Below are positions 1 through 11,403 of a stretch of DNA of 64,000 nucleotides, in pieces. Origin of the DNA: Rusavskia elegans (taxonomy: Eukaryota > Ascomycota > Lecanoromycetes > Teloschistales > Teloschistaceae); NCBI GenBank assembly GCA_011316305.1, contig SAUG01000029.1, positions 806,001 through 870,000 on the forward strand, given 5' to 3'. Under the pieces are notes generated by a model. It saw nothing but the letters and a program-made list of their open reading frames with translations. It made no database searches and had not been told where the DNA came from. The number at the start of each line of letters is the position of its first letter. Position 1 is the first letter of the stretch. Both the position numbers and the translations under genes were made by a program.

Positions 1-3000
1 GGTGCTTCAACATGGAGCCAAACCCACCGTCCTAGGAGGCGCGTCAGGCAGCAAACAGGAATCCAAGAACGACTGCCCTTACGACTGAATTGAGGAGAAA
101 CCGTGAGATACCTTGTGGGCGACAAACGATGTTGGGTGACAACCATACCTTGGGTGATTTCCATGGCGACCAATACACCAAGGACGGAGACATAGTATAG
201 CAAGCGTGCCATAATTGCCCGGGATCGAACGCTGCGATCGATACCACAGTCTCTACTACTGGTACATCAAGGTCGGATCGCTTTTGGAAAACTCAACTAC
301 CAGCGTGGAATGCGGCATCAATCTCGGGGCTGCATAGCATCTTCTGTTGTGCAGCTTGAGGTCCCCAACAGCAGCACTGCTTTATGGTCGGGAATTCCAT
401 GGGGCTGCTGAAGTGGACAGGGTGGCCGTGCTACGCCGGCATTGTCTGATGCATCAGGAGGCGCCCTCAGGAGGGACACTACGAAGCCTACAGTACCACT
501 CGAGATCCACCGTTGCATTGTGGTATGGGCTGAAGCTCTTCTAGACGACCCCGAGTATGGTCACTGTGCTGGCCGGGTGTTTCCTCTTTCGCCAGTGCTC
601 TGGGTTTGCAGGGTCCAGCCAAGAATGAATCTCATCTCTCTGACAGCGCAGGTGCAAGCTGTTGGGGTTTCCAACGACAATGCTGTACAAAGCCAGTCCA
701 ATCATGGTTGTCATAATCTTCTCATTGATAGTCTCGAAGACTGGCTGCTTGTATGCCGATATGGGTCTGCTTCGACTACAATCATGCGAACAGGAGGTGG
801 CTACCTCTTGATCGCAGCAGCAATGGCTTTGGCTGCCCTCATTCAGATCTCAGCTTTGCAAGCGGTCTATGCCAGTGTCCCTCACTTATCTGCAACAGCT
901 CCAACGGCGGTCGCACCCCAAGTACCATGATCGCCTCCGTTCAGTTGCCTGTCCATGCTCTTAAGCATCTCCAGATGACTTAGCCAATTCGGCTGGATAT
1001 TCCAAACCAGCCACTATGACGTGGCCAAAACCCATGGCAAGTATTCAACAGGCTGCGTTCACTCCGACGATGACTCTGAGAGCAATAATCAGCATTGCCA
1101 TCATTCCGACTTGTCAATTCAGAACTCGTGTGGGCACGCACCAGTCTTGCCATTGGGCCCAACCATGGGGGCGGTCTAAGTCGCCCTTGAGTCAAATTGC
1201 TGCAGATCAACTTGAGGAGTTGAGCAGTGAAAGCTCCGATATGACAGTGCTGCGGCATAGAGAGCAGAGACAGAAACCAGCACCACGTATCAACAAAGCT
1301 TAGCTCCTGCTCAGGCATGGCAACGACCCTGACTTGCACCTGCCATCGCATGCAGTTCTCAGGCTGATGGCACCGCTTCGGACGAGAACAATGATTACCA
1401 AGATCTCCTTCGTTGACTGTAAGGCATCAATAAGGTCATCGCAAACCGTGCAGTTACCAAAAGAATGCGTCATACCTGAAAGTAAGGCATCAACCAGCAG
1501 CAGAAGACTAGTCAAATAGCAAGGATGGCTCATTTTCATTCAAGAACAGTGTTGAATCACAACATATTTAAAGGCTACGGAGACGGCGCCGCCAAGGTCT
1601 AAGAGTTTTGCTGGATGGGAGTGAATAAATATCAGATCGAGGAAAGAACTTTCGGCCAGCTCCCGTGGTCTAACGGCAAGGCGGTCATGGAGAGTCCAGC
1701 GCTTTGACCATAGGCCACGTGAGAGCTGGCCTAACGACAACACAACGACCACCAACGACCACCCCGACCAACTCCTGGAATACGCCCGTTGACTCGACCT
1801 TCTGGAATCCGGTGATCATAGAGACGTAGGCGTTGGTGCCGAACTCTTTTGACTTTTGGATCACTGTGATTGTTCCTTGTATAGCGAGTTTGAGAGGGTG
1901 GGGAGGCACGTGAACATTGAGCTGAATAGGGCTATACACGAGTCCTGGGTTCGAGCCTCTATGTAGGCATTTTTGGTTTTTGCTGGAGGCTACATGGTCT
2001 GGACCACATCACAAAAAAAAGTGGCCACAGAGTGAATTATTTTCTGTTGCTCCTTCCACTTCTGACGCTCTTCCAACACTTTTGGACGAGAGCAAAGGCA
2101 CGAGAAAAATGTTTTGAGTAATAGGTTCGATCCACCCCCAGCGTTTGATGAGATTGATTTTCTGAACTTCGGAGATTAGCCTGCAGGGCATTTTGACAAG
2201 CTACCAAGGACAGACCAAGAAGAACGCCACACATATCAATGGGCCTGTCTTGGGTTAGAGTGCTCTGGGGATGGGCTCTCGTCGACATTCATCTGTTTTA
2301 ACGACAACACATATCGTTCTGAAACGTCTGAGTGGCGTCAATATGCAGGAAGAATGATTGCCCCGGGCTTGACTTGAAACAGAGGTAGGCCGCCAGCGAC
2401 TCATATTGGTGATGGAATTCGGAGCTGCCAACCCAACATTAGAGGCATTTGTATTCGAATCGTCATGATTACACCAACAGCCCCCTTAGATTATCCTATC
2501 CAGTAATGAGCGAATGTGGCAACATCCTAAAAGAATCTATAGAACGCGAAAAGAAAAATCACGGACATCTCCCTTATCACGGTTCCTGAACCCCCTGCAC
2601 GGCCGACGACCCACAGCTCTTGTGATCATTCCACAACTGCACTACTTTGGAAATAAAAGGAAAGTCGGTCTCATCACTGAAGCTGGTCGTGGCAAAATGC
2701 GATCACTCTCCTTTTGTGTATCATTGCTTTACCACCTCTACAATAACTTTTTCTGGGCGAATACTGGAGAGAAGACTTGATTGGTGGCTATGGTGGCTAC
2801 GTTGTAAGGCTTTAGTTTGTCATGCGTGAGCATGTATGGTCATTGCTCAAGCTTCACATGGTTCGACAAGCCGTCTGCTACACAAGCAACATGGTGATGG
2901 ACTTGTGCTCCACACCGTCGTGCTAGCCAGGTAGGGTCACATCGATGCACTATCATCCTCATCCTTTCTTTCTTCGACACCTTTTATTCAGCTAGCGGCA

Positions 3001-4340
3001 ATCAGCAACGACCATGTTCGGACGAGCGCACGAAAGCGAACGAGTCTCGTCCGCGCGGGAAGGCATTTTCTCCTGCATTAGGTAGTCAATATACGAAGCG
3101 AAGGAAACTCCGAACTTCTAGTGAAATCTTGCTGGTAAGATATGCAGGGACTATGAGCGGAGAAAAGTCTGAACTTAGTGATTCCTGACATGCAAGTGGA
3201 ATATGAAGGGAGCATGTCACTCAAATCCATATGGACCCTGACAGCGGCAGAACATTCTGTGGTGTGACCGTACTCCTTCCTCTCGTCCGAAGTGGCAGCG
3301 CCGCTGCTTCCCCAGTTTGTTTGTACGAGGCTGTTGAATGTCAAAAAGTTGTCTTTCCCGGCTTCACACTTTCTATTCCGTCGTGCATGAAAACCTTCTC
3401 GATCTCATCCCTTGTTGAGTCCTTGAAGCTTGACAGAAAGAAACCTGACAACGTGCCCAGCGTTTGGAGCACGTCGTCGTCATTGGATTCGCCCCTTGAA
3501 TTGCAAATTCTCACTTCGGAGGAAGAACCATACTGACGTTTTCTGTAGATCGATGGAGCCACCAGAGAACTTGCAAAGCGACACGTACATTGTACTCGAA
3601 TGGACGGGTATCTACAAAACCCCTCAAGCCCCTGAACTTCGGAACCTTGAAGATGTCGCCCAGCAAAAAGGGCCTAAATATAGAATTCTCCAACGGTTAG
3701 TTGAGTCAATTGAACTGGGGTACCAGTTCCCATAGCGTGTACCCAACGGGTGTGTATCGATGGCGATTTGCTTACCGAACCAAGTTCACAGAGCACCAAA
3801 ACCATCGTCCAATTGGGTTCCCAACCTTTGGTTAGGGAGACATTCGAGCTCGGTTTGTTGGCGCCTACAATGATATCGGGTGGTCTCCAGAGAGGTACGA
3901 ACTCGCAATCTACCTTTGGAATACATGAGTCACCCACCCACAGGGTGTTCCTTGTCCTACCGCGGACTCGGAATTGGGGGTGAGGTAGAATTTCCAAAAT
4001 CATTGCCAGCAGGCGAAGGGATAACGCCGGCCGGTTACAACCAGCCCGTTTCCGAAGCTATCTATGCCCTCTGGACCTCCGCTTCAAAATCACTCACCCC
4101 GCCTGACCTCTAAAAACGGAGAAGCATCTGGGCTGTCTGTGGGAAGGATAAGAATCTCTGGTAGCCTACTTCGAAATTTCCGCTGGCGCGCAACGCCGAC
4201 CTGTGGTTCCATGTTTTTCAGTAATATGGCCTGCTCGGATCACTCCATGATACCACTGACTCCTCTTCCTTCAGCTCAAATACGCTCCGTCATATCCGGG
4301 TAGCAGAAAGGATAAGAGAGTGTGCACCGAGTATTTCCAG
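1..4340. other. No supportable gene; unexplained stretch
   Basis: I see only short, overlapping open frames here, none with a domain I recognise and none that joins into a convincing spliced gene. Both strands between 3.2 and 4.0 kb carry frames of 60-110 codons that look mildly protein-like but contradict each other. The composition is balanced, with no RIP signature. A degraded gene on either strand is possible. Confidence 0.5.
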
Positions 4341-4351
4341 TATATATAAAT
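4341..4351 (+). promoter_or_regulatory. TATA box of the small secreted protein gene
   Basis: A clean TATATATAAAT lies about 130 bp upstream of the ATG at 4480. It is followed by a pyrimidine-rich leader (CTTCCATC, CTCATTTCAC) typical of highly expressed fungal genes. No TATA box this clear was noticed upstream of the other genes, which fits an inducible secreted-protein gene. Confidence 0.6.
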
Positions 4352-4479
4352 ACCAGTTCAATCTCCACTTCCTCGATCCATTTCATCAAGCCTTCCATCT
4401 TACTCAAAGTCTGCCACAGCCTCAAACCTTTCACCATCCATCCTCATTTCACGTCCACCAAATAAATCTCGATCCGAAA

Positions 4480-4929
4480 ATGCATCTCAAATCGTCACCC
4501 ATCCTCGTCACCATCCTCTCCCTCCTCTGCGTCCCCTCCATCCTCGCCAACCCGGTCGAAAAACGCGGCAAAGCAGGCGGCATATCTGTGAAACCAGATT
4601 GCTGGGACGGCCTCGGCCTCTTCCCCCTCTCGGACGCGCAAGCCCTGGCAACCGAACTCCAAACCGTCGACCCCGACGACATGTCCTACCTCCCGCACCA
4701 CAACTCCCTCTGGTGGGAGAAAGGCCTTGTCCGGATCTGCGTCCGAAATTCCTTCATAGCGGAAAACACGCACGTTATGAGAAAGTACGTGGGGGAAAAC
4801 ATCCAAAAGATTATTGACAAGTGCTGCAAGAAGGATGAGCCGTATTGCGAGGGTGGAGTGAGGCAGGGGAAAGGTGACTCGGGGTTGTACATTGATTTTC
4901 TCACGGTCAATGCCGGGGCCGAATGCTAA
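4480..4929 (+). CDS. Small secreted cysteine-rich protein (effector-like)
   Basis: This is an intronless 149-residue protein. Residues 1-23 are a typical signal peptide (charged start, Leu/Val/Ile core, ending ILAN). It is followed by a Lys-Arg at 28-29 that suits Kex2 processing, leaving a mature protein of about 120 residues. The mature part has six cysteines at 41, 87, 115, 116, 123 and 149, enough for three disulfides, and a C-terminal GDSGLYIDF segment seen in several families of small secreted ascomycete proteins. An AATAAA lies about 120 bp past the stop. Secretion is well supported by sequence. The biological role is unknown: effector, surface protein or antimicrobial are all possible. 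I cannot assign a named domain. Confidence 0.8.
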   Translation: MHLKSSPILVTILSLLCVPSILANPVEKRGKAGGISVKPDCWDGLGLFPLSDAQALATELQTVDPDDMSYLPHHNSLWWEKGLVRICVRNSFIAENTHVMRKYVGENIQKIIDKCCKKDEPYCEGGVRQGKGDSGLYIDFLTVNAGAEC

Positions 4930-7051
4930 TTGGGGACTCGGGGGCGGCCAGAGGGTCGGTGGTTGGAGAATGGTGTGGAGGACTCGGTGTTTTCGTCTCG
5001 CTGCATCTTTTGTTGAGAGGGAGCAAGGTGTGGTGCTGTCTTTCCTGTTTAAATAAACTGTCGAAGACTCTCTGTCCTACGTGGTGGACGTGGGGAGTAT
5101 ATTTTTATTTAGGTTGTAGCGCCATCTTGGGATCGGGATAATTCGCGGCATTTCATCACCTGTTAAATACCTTTGGCTCTCGAATGACCACCATGTCTCT
5201 TTAATAATGGCAATCTTCGCTTCGAGGGTCAGGACCCCTGACCCCTGACACTTGGGCTCACCAGCCAAGAGGCTAAGCTTATATAGGTTAGCTCCTGTGG
5301 ATACAGCGAACGGTCGTCTGTCTCCCTGCAAGCATTCAAAGTCGCTTTATCAGCACCCTTGAAAATATATACTCCATAGGATTATTTTGATGGCTTTCCT
5401 CCGATCTTCGGCCGACGTCGGTATGTATATTGATATCGCGTAGACTAGATCTTTTCTTTTCGGTCTCCACAGACTCTCCACCTGCACGCCATAGAGTATC
5501 AGTAGGGATTTATTTCACTCGAATCCCCACTTCCTCACACGCTGCTGGGAGTTCTTTCTTCTGATAAATACCTCCATCGGTGCTCTGATAATTCTCTACT
5601 GATTATCTCATTCAGCGACCATGATGGGTGGGTTATCGACGAGGCGAAGGAATTCGAAGCTTACCAGATGAATCCTGCGGCTTGCAGTTATGGTAAGTCT
5701 CGACAAGGAGTAATTTTCGATGGCTGTACTCCATCATACACATGTATCATGATTGTTCCTTGCTGACACATCGCCTGAAGCCATATGAAATTCCATTGAT
5801 TCAGGACCCTCGCATAAAGATCGAACATTAGGTCAGGGCTGTCCCAGCCAGAGGATCGAATTATGGTCCATCAAATAGGGTCTTCAACAGCAGTATGGAG
5901 AATACCGTAGTCTTGCAAGCTTTCTTCCCATTCGGGAATATCTCATGTACCATTGCTCTTCGCCGCCCGCCTGACATTTCCCCCCTTTCCAAGACCCTCG
6001 CAGAGCGGACATGAATCTCCTCTCAGTATTGGCGGCGGAGCCCCCTAGCATTAAAGCAGTATTCCTGGCCAAGACGCTGTCCATACCGACTGAGGGGCCG
6101 CCTTGTTTCGCTGGAGAAATCATTCCATGCCATGCCACACCACACCACTGGGAGCCGATCCATTCGGCGCACCTGAAGCCGATTCGTCCTCCGATACCAT
6201 TGAGGATGAGAACAGAATCTCAGGGTGAGAGATGCTTGGCTGGCGGATGGATCCGAGGTGTTGCGCAACGTGGAGATTATGCAGTAGGGAAAATGAAAGC
6301 CATATGCACTGCCTGGAGCCCAGCCGGAACGGTTGAGGTTCTGTGTTATCTCCAGCAAGGGAACCGCATCTAATGACGGGTCAGTCCAGCTGGCAAAGAT
6401 TCATGCTGTCAGGAGCGGAAGGTGACTGACGCTGTCCTCCTGCGTCAGCACACCCCCGTTTAGTCCTTGTCGATGCCTGGCTCGGGGAGGCGAGATGGAG
6501 TGCGGTCTGACGTGAAAGTGCGTTCGAGGGAAAGCCGGATCAGCAGTTTTCAATCTCAGCTCCTTTCTCTGCAATTGAAAACGACTTTGCACAAGATGTA
6601 GTGCTGGCTCCAATACGTACCGGCGCAGTGGAAAACAGCATTGGGCACGTGAAGAATTACACAGCGGAGTGTTCCGAGTGCTTTGGAGGCCTCTAATCTT
6701 AAATTACGCGGAAGGCGCGATGCTTCATTGTTGTGTTGGACTCGATTGATTACGTATATATCTTGGAATTTCCGCCCGATTCTTCCTTGTTCTTCTTTTT
6801 CTTCCTGCGCCCACGGTTCTGCCTCGACAATAGCCATCTGTTCCATCACACAGGTCTACAGCTATCCTCATCGTTCAACTTCTACAACTGCCTATTCCTC
6901 AGCGTCTATATCATTGCCCAGACTCTCTTTGGTTCCTTAAGCAAGGTACATTTCAAGCAACAACACACTCGTACAACGTCATCAGTCTTTTGGCTCTCTG
7001 TGCCTTTTCCTACCGCTTATTGACAGCAGGCTTCGACTACACCAGCAGACC
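4930..7051. other. Intergenic; possible degraded spliced fragment at 5390-5697
   Basis: No complete gene is visible. At 5390 an ATG opens ten codons (MAFLRSSADV) before a GTATGT donor. At about 5617 a CAG acceptor precedes an 80-base open stretch ending at a GTAAGT near 5696. Joining them does not give a long frame, so this may be the remains of a gene. From about 6780 to 7050 the plus strand is pyrimidine-rich, as expected for the leader of the gene starting at 7052. Confidence 0.35.
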
Positions 7052-7534
7052 ATGGCACATAGCAAGACTACCTGCACACTCTGTCATGGTGAACTCGGCG
7101 CCGATGGCGAGGACCATGGCCTTTGCATATTCTGCCGAGTTTTCGGGCCAACAGCGCCGGATGCTGCTCAAGCTTTTTCCTCACCCCCTACATCTACACT
7201 GCAAGCTCGGACTTCGCCGTCGGCCAATGCGGCTTGTACAACTGCAATAGTCACTCCACAGGCTGCCCTTAGTCCTCCTGCTATGGTAATCTGTCCCTAA
7301 GCTACTCCTTCCACGGCCTTGACAAGCCCAATGCTAACAGTATATTCTCCTCAGCTTCTACATGTGTTCAAGACCAGCAAGACCAATTCTTTACTGAAAC
7401 CGACGCCCCCTGCAACTACACGAATAAGTCCCAAGCCCTCGGCACCAACTACGCAGAGTTTTTTTGCGAACTTCAACGTGGAGGACTTCTGCCTCTGCCA
7501 AGAAAAAGGTGAACCGTGTACTTGTTGGGACTAA
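7052..7534 (+). CDS. Small two-exon protein with N- and C-terminal cysteine clusters
   Basis: Exons 7052-7285 and 7355-7534 are joined in phase 0 across a 69 bp intron with a GCTAAC branch point 16 bp before the TCAG acceptor. The product is 137 residues. It starts with a CxxC...CxxC pair (CTLC near residue 8, CIFC near 25) that could bind one zinc ion. The middle is low-complexity Ala/Pro/Ser/Thr, and the end is Cys-rich (FCLCQEKGEPCTCWD). There is no signal peptide. I do not recognise the family. A further GACTAAT...CAG and GTAAGT at 7530-7580 suggests an alternative 3' structure with extra small exons, so the C-terminus is uncertain. Confidence 0.45.
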
Positions 7535-8915
7535 TTATTATCACCCGCAGACGATGCGTCTCAATATGGTAAGTCCTTGCTCTTCCTTGTCCTTGCCTGC
7601 CTGTAAGGCAAATGCACAGCCACAAAGCGTCGTCAGGCTTAGTTATACTCTGCTTACAATATACAACAGTACAATGCGAAGCAGAGCACGAGGATCAGCT
7701 GCTCTGAGGGTACACGTGGGAACAATAACGCAATGTTCTGACAGCTACACCATGTCTTCCTGTTTGGTTGGTCTTCTCGAACTGTCTCCAGGATCATGAT
7801 CACTAACCGCTTCTTGTCTTCTCGCCCTTAGCGTGACTACAATCTTCAGGCTTCTTTCCACCTGCCACTAAGCTAATGCAGCTTCAAAAGAGAGTGGTCC
7901 CGGCTCTGCCGATTATTTTTCCATGTCGATAATCAGATCTTAGATAGTCGCAAGGTGGAAAATGCCAATGTTTGCTCATGGGAAAAGTTCCACCTTCTCT
8001 ACCCATCGAGCCGCGTATCGAAGAGCAGTAAACCTCCCCGGAGCTTTTTGAAACCCTTTCTAAGTGCGTCATGTTTCTCTTCTTGCTCTGATCTCTGTCG
8101 TTCTTCCGGCGCCTGGGGTTCATCTTACACTTCTACCTGCTTATTGCGTTCTCCATCCTCCAGTATATTTCGTTCACGTCGGTTAACCCGTGCTTGCTCT
8201 TCCGTTCCCATGCCTCTTTTTTCGATTGCGTAGAACAAAACCTAGGCCGTGACATAACGCACCCTCCCCAATTATAAGTTCTTCCACCCTTGAATTCCAT
8301 CAAGCCGCAGCCATCGACTCCCAAATCATCTTGCAATCACGTCCATCCCTCATACCAAAAATAGAGCCACCAGTAGGTGCAAATCACCGCTCAGACAACG
8401 AAAAATATCAAATAACCCCACAGTCCCAACTCAGAGAACTGAAAGCATAGATCTGAGACGCTGTCACGGATGTCAGCACAGTTGACGCAACGAACAAGGC
8501 CGAAGCTGAAAGACAGAGGAAAGGAAGATCAAGTAGACAATTTGAATACCTCTACGAATCTTTTTAGCTATGTATACGCCATGCATCGTGTCTCCTCCTC
8601 CAAGTCGTCCTTTACTGACCATAACCGTTCGAGTTAACTAAGGGAAACCCTCCTCGAGGTCTGCTGACGCCGCCATCGCGCAATTCGGCTAATATCAACA
8701 CATCATTAACACCGGAGAATAATATCCCCGTGGCCGTTTCCGGCAAACTCGGTGCAAGATTTCGGAAATGTTGGGAGACCTACAGAACATGCGTCCGTGA
8801 GCATCACCAGATCCCCGGAGGAGCCCAAGGGACTGCGATGTGCAACAAGCCCACTCCAAAAGCCTACATGTCTTCTCTCATCACATGTGTAAGATCAACA
8901 AAGCCTGAGTGACCG
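7535..8915. other. Intergenic, no gene seen
   Basis: Only short frames occur. A plausible donor at about 7569 and an acceptor at about 7670 may belong to 3' exons of the preceding small gene. Nothing else is recognisable up to the stop codon of the minus-strand LYS9. Confidence 0.4.
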
Positions 8916-10764
8916 TCACTCCTCAACAACCCTCTCAACCAAAACAATCCCCTCTTCCTCCAGGCGCTCCCGAATAGGATCACACATCTCCCTCCTATAA
9001 GGCGCCACAACACCCGGGGTCCTGAAAGCTTCATGGCCCTTAAGCAGCAACTGGGCCGCAATACCGCACGTCACGCCTACCGATTTCGCCATGGCGGAGT
9101 ACCCGTCCGCATCTCCGTAGAGCTCGAGCGTGGATGTGGAGATTTCCTAGAACGTTTTATAGGTGTCAATGATATCAATGTGTGTCTTGGGGCCAAGGGA
9201 GGCGGTACCTTTTTGCCATCTTGCCACTCGACTACGAATTTATGCTGTAGGATCACTAGATCGCGCTCACGGGGCTGGTAACTGAGCTGTTTTTCGAGCT
9301 GAGCGCAGAGGGTATCGAGGAGGTTATCCCGTCTTGTAGTGGCGGGATTGGAAGAGAAGAGACCGATCCAGTGGAGACCGGAGAGGATGCGGGTGCTTTC
9401 GGCTTTGGTGTGGAAATGGCAGATTTCGTTCACGCGGGACGTTAATGTGCTGGGTTTTGGGTATTTTTTTAGTTAGGGTGTTGATGTGGTTCGATTTCGA
9501 ATGCGGATGGTGGGTGTACGTACCTCTCGCTGGGATCCTCGGCCCCAATGGCTTTCTGGAAAACCTGGGCCCAAGTTAAATCTGTCTTGAGCCATTCTTT
9601 TGGTTCTGCATCAAGCCAGCCAAGATCGATAAGTGCTTTGACAAAGGCTGGATTGCCAGCATATCGAAGCGAGCCCCGGATCACGGTCTCCGCCTCGGGG
9701 ATACGGTAGTATTTTCTGAATGGAACGGAGTCGCGGTTGGGATAAGCCACGAACTCATATCCGTCGAGGACGAAATAGGGTTTCGCGACGTTCATTAGAT
9801 CGTTTCTTGAAATGGTGATTTCCTTGTTTGCGGATAGGAAGTGTGCAGAGTTGTGCTGGGAGAGGAGGCAGCCACGAGGGGACCAGGAGAATTTGAAGCC
9901 GAGAGGGTTTTGGGCATGTTCGGCTGTGTGGCATGTGCGATGTTTGTAAAAAGTTTGATTGTGAGGTAGGATTGAAAGATGGGGTTGGCTTACGAGCTGG
10001 GAGGCCGCCGCAGTAGGAATAGAATTCCTTGACCTTGGAGACGTCGGAATTAGGCCATGTGTAAACCAGATTGCAGCTGTGATCGGCCCAAAGTACATAC
10101 CTTGCCGCCTTTGGCATGCACCTCCTCTATCTTCTTGACGGCGTATAAGTGGTCTGGTATATCCTGGAAGTCAGCAGTTCGTTCTGAAGCAGATGAACCC
10201 GAGGCCCTTCGAAGGTCTGGGAAAGGCTAGCACATCCTGCTGGTGGGACATTTCTTCCACCTCCTGGTACATAAAGCTTTTTGTCAAAGACGATCAGAGA
10301 AATTGCTTACCAACGCCGGGGTCCACGCCCACTTCATTGAGCACCACGATTCCGGCTTCTCTGGCTGCGGCATCTAGCTCTCTCATCACGTCGGAGACGT
10401 AACTCGTTGTAACCACATTCACTTTGTGTTTGATGGCCACTTTGATTATTGAGGCATGATACATATATGGGACAAGGGAGATGACAAGGTCGTAAGAGGC
10501 CATCTGAGAGTCGAGCTCTGCAGTGGAGGAAACATCGAGGGCAATCGCTGTTGCACGGCGTAGTCCTGTGACCAGCTTCTGGGCTGTCGAGATATGTCGG
10601 CAGGCTGATTCCAGGGCACATTAATCCAACCATTTGTTACTATGAGCGAGGTCAAGAGAGGACTTGCCAATGGTGATGTGGTTTCTCTTCTCGCGCCGAA
10701 GATACTCCACGCACGGGGGAGCCACCATTCCGCTTCCAAGGATGAGGATTCTTATGTCTGCCAT
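8916..10764 (-). CDS. LYS9: Saccharopine reductase (saccharopine dehydrogenase, NADP+, L-glutamate-forming)
   Basis: This is the penultimate step of the fungal alpha-aminoadipate route to lysine: aminoadipate semialdehyde plus glutamate to saccharopine, in the cytosol. Seven exons on the minus strand (10641-10764, 10311-10583, 10101-10153, 9994-10033, 9524-9923, 9209-9449, 8916-9146) join with consistent phases into 453 residues, the usual length. The Rossmann start ILILGSGMVAPP is near residue 5. Family landmarks follow in order: YDLVISLVPYMYHA, NEVGVDPGVDHLYAVKKIEE, YCGGLPAPE, NPLGFKFSWSPRG and SAMAKSVGVTCGIA. Introns are 57-157 bp. The first intron could alternatively use a GC donor 28 bp earlier in the gene; I chose the GT donor. 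It appears intact. Confidence 0.92.
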
Positions 10765-10941
10765 TGCACCGGTGCCTTGATCAAAAAGACAATGATGGAA
10801 TTGTAAAAAGAGGAGGATGCGAGGTGTGAAGGACTGTGGCAATGATATTTTGGGTGAGCAAGTTTACCCTCACTTATCCCTTCGTCTACTAGCGTGTCCC
10901 TTCGACCGTACAACAGTACCAAGTAATGGTACTTCCAAACT
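10765..10941. promoter_or_regulatory. Upstream region of LYS9
   Basis: This short stretch lies between the LYS9 start at 10764 and the HET-like remnant. I see no clear TATA box and no general-control TGACTC element. It is probably the promoter by position only. Confidence 0.35.
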
Positions 10942-11233
10942 TTAGCCACAGTGGTAACCGTTGTGAGAAATCCCTGGAACCCTAGCGGTGTCCTTTACCG
11001 CTAGGCTAGCCATTAGCAGGCAAAAGATCAGACCCAGGAGATATCGAAATACCTGCCCTACCACGTACGGTGATATCAGAGCAAGTTTTAGAACAACCTC
11101 CTCCATCGAGATCTCCGCTGTTAAAGTGTCTTTGATCCCGATTGATTTCTGACATGACATGACGAGTCTGGTAGGTCAGACGCAGCACGCATTCTAGCAG
11201 TCGAAGCAATAAAGCCCAATCATAGGGGCGCAT
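10942..11233 (-). pseudogene. Remnant of a HET-type gene (C-terminal segment)
   Basis: On the minus strand this stretch reads as a short Leu-rich segment containing QVFRYLLGLIF and MASLAVKDT. It aligns without gaps over 67 bases (10989-11055) with 54391-54457, the tail of the broken HET-domain gene. By my count about three quarters of positions match, and most differences are transitions. There is no start codon or intact frame, so I read it as a decayed copy. The assignment to a HET gene rests on the link to the 54 kb pseudogene. Confidence 0.5.
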
Positions 11234-11403
11234 GGCTCAAATATAGCATGTCACATCAACTACTCCCTAGGACCCGCTAAAGCGTGCATGCCATGGCCAT
11301 CGGGTCCGCGATGTCAGACTAGAATGAATGAAAGCACAAGACACCGAAGGTCTTCTCGAGACTCGCAGTACAATGTACTTACTTTTCAACTTTGTTCGGG
11401 CAC

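Noticed and set aside
556..740. Minus-strand reading with WLDPANPEHWRKRK, similar to the DP-NP-NW motif before the first helix of fungal MFS transporters.
   Set aside because: No membrane helices follow in any frame and the stretch ends at a stop, so it is too short to call.
1660..1985. A D-arm-like GTGGTCTAACGGCAAGGC at 1670 and a T-arm-like GGGTTCGAGCC near 1958.
   Set aside because: They are about 290 bp apart with no anticodon or acceptor stems; spacing excludes a normal tRNA gene.
2126..2140. Box-B-like GGTTCGATCCACC.
   Set aside because: No D-arm or acceptor stem at tRNA spacing on either side.
10584..10668. A GC-AG intron in LYS9 (donor GCAAGT).
   Set aside because: A GT donor 28 bases further on gives a phase-correct joint and a better match to the family's spacing, so the rarer class is not needed.
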